A DNA stretch of 6,809 nt, from assembly GCA_030616825.1 (NCBI GenBank), contig JAUWWO010000019.1, forward strand, positions 1-6,809, in the 5' to 3' direction. The notes beneath the pieces were generated by a model. That model searched no databases. It was not told the DNA's origin and worked only from the letters and a program-made list of their open reading frames with translations. Source of the DNA: Candidatus Margulisiibacteriota bacterium. GTDB taxonomy: Bacteria; Margulisbacteria; WOR-1; JAUWWO01. Of the stretch, positions 5,028 through 6,809 are shown piece after piece; position 1 is the stretch's first letter; every line of letters starts with the position of its first letter. A program made the translations under genes and the position numbers.

Positions 5028-5859
5028 ATCTTCCTGGAAATTATTTTTTCTCTGCCCATTGATCGTTTATCTGGCCACATTTACATTGTTTCCTGTATTT
5101 CAGTCCATGTGGATGAGTTTTCATAAAAAAGGAGTCCCGGGATTTTCGCTTTCAAATTATTTGTGGCTATTTTCTCATTTCCAGTTTACAGAATCTTTAG
5201 TTAACACGATATCGATCACAATACTTGCTCTGGCTCTGGAGCTTGTGCTTGCTCTTTCCATGGCCCTGGTTTTGGTGGGAGGCGGCCGCAGGCGCATCAT
5301 CCAGGCGTTGCTGCTTATCCCACTTGGCATTCCCACAATAGTTGTTGCATCCAATATGCGCTATCTTTTCGATACAAACGGATTTATAAACCAGATTCTT
5401 TCCCGCCTTCACCTTATTGATATTCCTGTCAACTGGCTGGGTGGGGGAGTGCTTACTTTGTTTTCAGTTGTCCTTTCCGACATGTGGAAGGTTACACCTC
5501 TTATGATGTTAATACTTTTAGCGGGGCTTGAGCGAATTCCAAAAGAACTTTTTGAGGCGGCACGCATTGATGGCTCTTCATTCTGGCAGGAGCTTCGTTT
5601 TATAATACTTCCACTGCTTAAACCCTTTATCACCATGGCATTAATCATTCGAGGGATTGATACGTTTCGAATTTTCGAGTTACCAATAGCTTTAGCTGGA
5701 GAGAGTTTCCGGGTGCTTTCTTCTTTTGCCTTTTTTGAATTTCGAAACTTCAACAATCCGCATACTGCTGCTGCAGCGGGAACGGTTCTCTTTATAATTA
5801 TTCTTGGTGCGATTTTAACGTATATTAAGTTGAGCGGACCTCAAAGGGAGACAGCATGA
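5014..5859 (+). CDS. ABC transporter permease, MalF-like (281 aa)
   Basis: This is an integral inner-membrane subunit of a carbohydrate-type (CUT1) ABC importer. Six hydrophobic segments are visible at about 9-33, 63-88, 95-117, 145-170, 196-213 and 255-273. The cytoplasmic EAA loop that docks on the ATPase is intact at 178-200: E181-A182-A183, D186-G187 and the closing P200 of FIILP. The length is close to the usual 290-300 aa, and it lacks the large periplasmic loop and extra N-terminal helices of enterobacterial MalF. The start is TTG, 14 nt inside the upstream gene; the stop overlaps the next start as ATGA. Both overlaps imply translational coupling and balanced amounts of the two permeases. 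Confidence 0.93.
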   Translation: MRRGKSSWKLFFLCPLIVYLATFTLFPVFQSMWMSFHKKGVPGFSLSNYLWLFSHFQFTESLVNTISITILALALELVLALSMALVLVGGGRRRIIQALLLIPLGIPTIVVASNMRYLFDTNGFINQILSRLHLIDIPVNWLGGGVLTLFSVVLSDMWKVTPLMMLILLAGLERIPKELFEAARIDGSSFWQELRFIILPLLKPFITMALIIRGIDTFRIFELPIALAGESFRVLSSFAFFEFRNFNNPHTAAAAGTVLFIIILGAILTYIKLSGPQRETA

Positions 5860-6659
5860 AGAGGTTCTGGAAATACTTTTTTATTGTATTAATACTTATG
5901 TGGACATTCTTGCCGATCTACATAATGTTCAAGGTTTCGCTCTCTCCGGCAGAGGAACTTCTTTCTCCGTCTCCTCCGCTTCTTATGCGAAGTTTTACTT
6001 TTGAGCATTGGGTAGATGTTTTGCGTTCCGGGAATCTGTGGCAGCCGCTTTCAAAGAGTTTGAGTGTTGCAATCTTTACTACTCTGCTCTCATTGCTTAT
6101 TGCTGTTCCTGCAGCTTATGCCCTTTCCAGGATTTCTTATAAAATTGCTATGTCCATTATTCTTTTTGTCTTTTTTGCTCGGATGCTTCCCGAAGTACAG
6201 ATAGCTCTTCCCATAAGTATAATTTTTATACGATTTGGACTTTTGGACACGAACTTTGGCTTGATACTTGCGCATCTAATAAGGGTACTTCCCATTGTGA
6301 CCTGGATACTGCTTTCTGTGTTCAAGACTGTACCGCTTGAGCTTGAGGATGCGGCGGAGGTCGATGGGGCAGGCCGGTTTGATATTGTGAGATCAATTGC
6401 TTTTCCACTTGCTGCTCCAGGAATCATTGTCTCTGCGATCTTTGCCTTTCTCTTTTCCTGGGATGAATTTATCTATGCCCTGTACTTAGCTATTTCAAAA
6501 AAGACTTTACCGTTAATGGTTTACTATTACATCAATCGAGCAGGATGGTTTGAAGCAGCAACATTCTCCGTGATCATTGCAATTCCAGTTTTGATAGTGA
6601 CGATGATCCTTCAGAAACGCCTTAAGGCAGAGTATCTTGCAGGGGCGATAAAGGGGTAA
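5856..6659 (+). CDS. ABC transporter permease, MalG-like (267 aa)
   Basis: This is the second membrane subunit of the importer and pairs with the MalF-like protein. Hydrophobic segments lie at about 8-27, 68-91, 98-123, 134-156, 181-202 and 236-253. The EAA loop reads EDAAEVDG (164-171) and closes with FP (183-184). The FSWDEFIYAL segment (200-209) and the LAGAIKG C-terminus (261-267) are typical of MalG-type proteins. The length is slightly under the family norm of 275-300 aa, with nothing missing. The ATG overlaps the upstream stop by 4 nt (ATGA), and AAGGGAG (5844-5850) lies five bases ahead, so the start is secure. It should be co-translated with the preceding gene. Confidence 0.94.
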   Translation: MKRFWKYFFIVLILMWTFLPIYIMFKVSLSPAEELLSPSPPLLMRSFTFEHWVDVLRSGNLWQPLSKSLSVAIFTTLLSLLIAVPAAYALSRISYKIAMSIILFVFFARMLPEVQIALPISIIFIRFGLLDTNFGLILAHLIRVLPIVTWILLSVFKTVPLELEDAAEVDGAGRFDIVRSIAFPLAAPGIIVSAIFAFLFSWDEFIYALYLAISKKTLPLMVYYYINRAGWFEAATFSVIIAIPVLIVTMILQKRLKAEYLAGAIKG

Positions 6660-6665
6660 AAAACC

Positions 6666-6809
6666 ATGCAAAAACGAGTTCGCGTTTATTATTCCGGCCA
6701 GGTGCAGGCAGTGGGGTTTCGCTATACCTCACACTCAGTTGCAAAACGACATCCGGTTACCGGTTGGGTAAAGAATCTTCCTGACGGACGAGTTGAACTG
6801 CTGGCCGAG
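6666..6809 (+). CDS. acyP: Acylphosphatase, 5' part only
   Basis: The 48 codons visible encode the start of an acylphosphatase, a small (about 90 aa) cytoplasmic enzyme that hydrolyses acyl-phosphates such as acetyl phosphate or carbamoyl phosphate. The signature SGQVQAVGFR (10-19) holds the phosphate-binding loop and catalytic R19; the second signature GWVKNLPDG (33-41) holds catalytic N37. The usual VQGVGFR is VQAVGFR here, a tolerated-looking change in the loop. The gene is cut by the window edge after residue E48. It begins six bases after the permease stop, with AAGGGG (6651-6656) nine bases upstream of its ATG, so it is probably the fourth gene of the operon. A functional link to the importer is not evident; it may simply share the transcript. 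Confidence 0.93.
   Translation, partial: MQKRVRVYYSGQVQAVGFRYTSHSVAKRHPVTGWVKNLPDGRVELLAE

Noticed and set aside
5197..5756. Minus-strand frames opposite the MalF-like permease
   Set aside because: Both are antisense shadows of a well-supported membrane protein, and their Ser/Lys-rich translations carry no domain.

Overview
The window looks like chromosomal DNA from an uncultured, moderately AT-rich bacterium with a Gram-negative-style envelope. It has a lipobox lipoprotein, TTG and GTG starts, a mix of Shine-Dalgarno-led and SD-less genes, and small palindromic intergenic repeats. Taxonomy cannot be read from the sequence. The short release-factor-like protein with a basic tail, the zinc-ribbon protein and the repeat style recall candidate phyla such as Omnitrophota, but this is a low-confidence guess. 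No rRNA, tRNA, CRISPR array, transposase or phage gene was seen.

Layout. Positions 17-54 hold G-rich heptamer repeats. A minus-strand gene (87-731) encodes a possible GNAT acetyltransferase. A 228-bp divergent intergenic region follows, with a 16-bp tandem duplication, a cluster of CCGAAT/ATTCGG motifs and a good sigma-70-like promoter. It drives a 163-aa protein with two zf-TFIIB zinc ribbons (960-1451). The 256-bp gap after it contains two more heptamers fused to an 87-bp palindromic element that can fold as a three-way junction. Next is an unrecognised 206-aa protein (1708-2328). It converges, 11 bp apart, on a minus-strand GGQ release-factor-like protein (2340-2750). An 85-bp divergent spacer leads to a 309-aa protein with an HEFQH motif (2836-3765) whose N-terminus and start codon are uncertain.

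From 3834 to the window end the genes form one tight operon: a lipoprotein substrate-binding protein, two membrane permeases of the carbohydrate (CUT1, MalF/MalG-like) ABC class, and the first 48 codons of an acylphosphatase. Neighbouring genes overlap by 14 and 4 nt, then sit 6 nt apart. The three ABC genes should make an importer: the lipoprotein captures a solute, and the two permeases form the channel and dock to an ATPase through their EAA loops. No ATPase gene is in the window.

No stretch of more than 300 bases lacks a gene. Nothing here is a clear undescribed multi-gene system. The best leads are the HExxH protein with alternative hairpins around a possible second start, the evidence for leaderless or near-leaderless genes, the rescue-factor-like protein, and the palindromic repeat with its G-rich heptamers.
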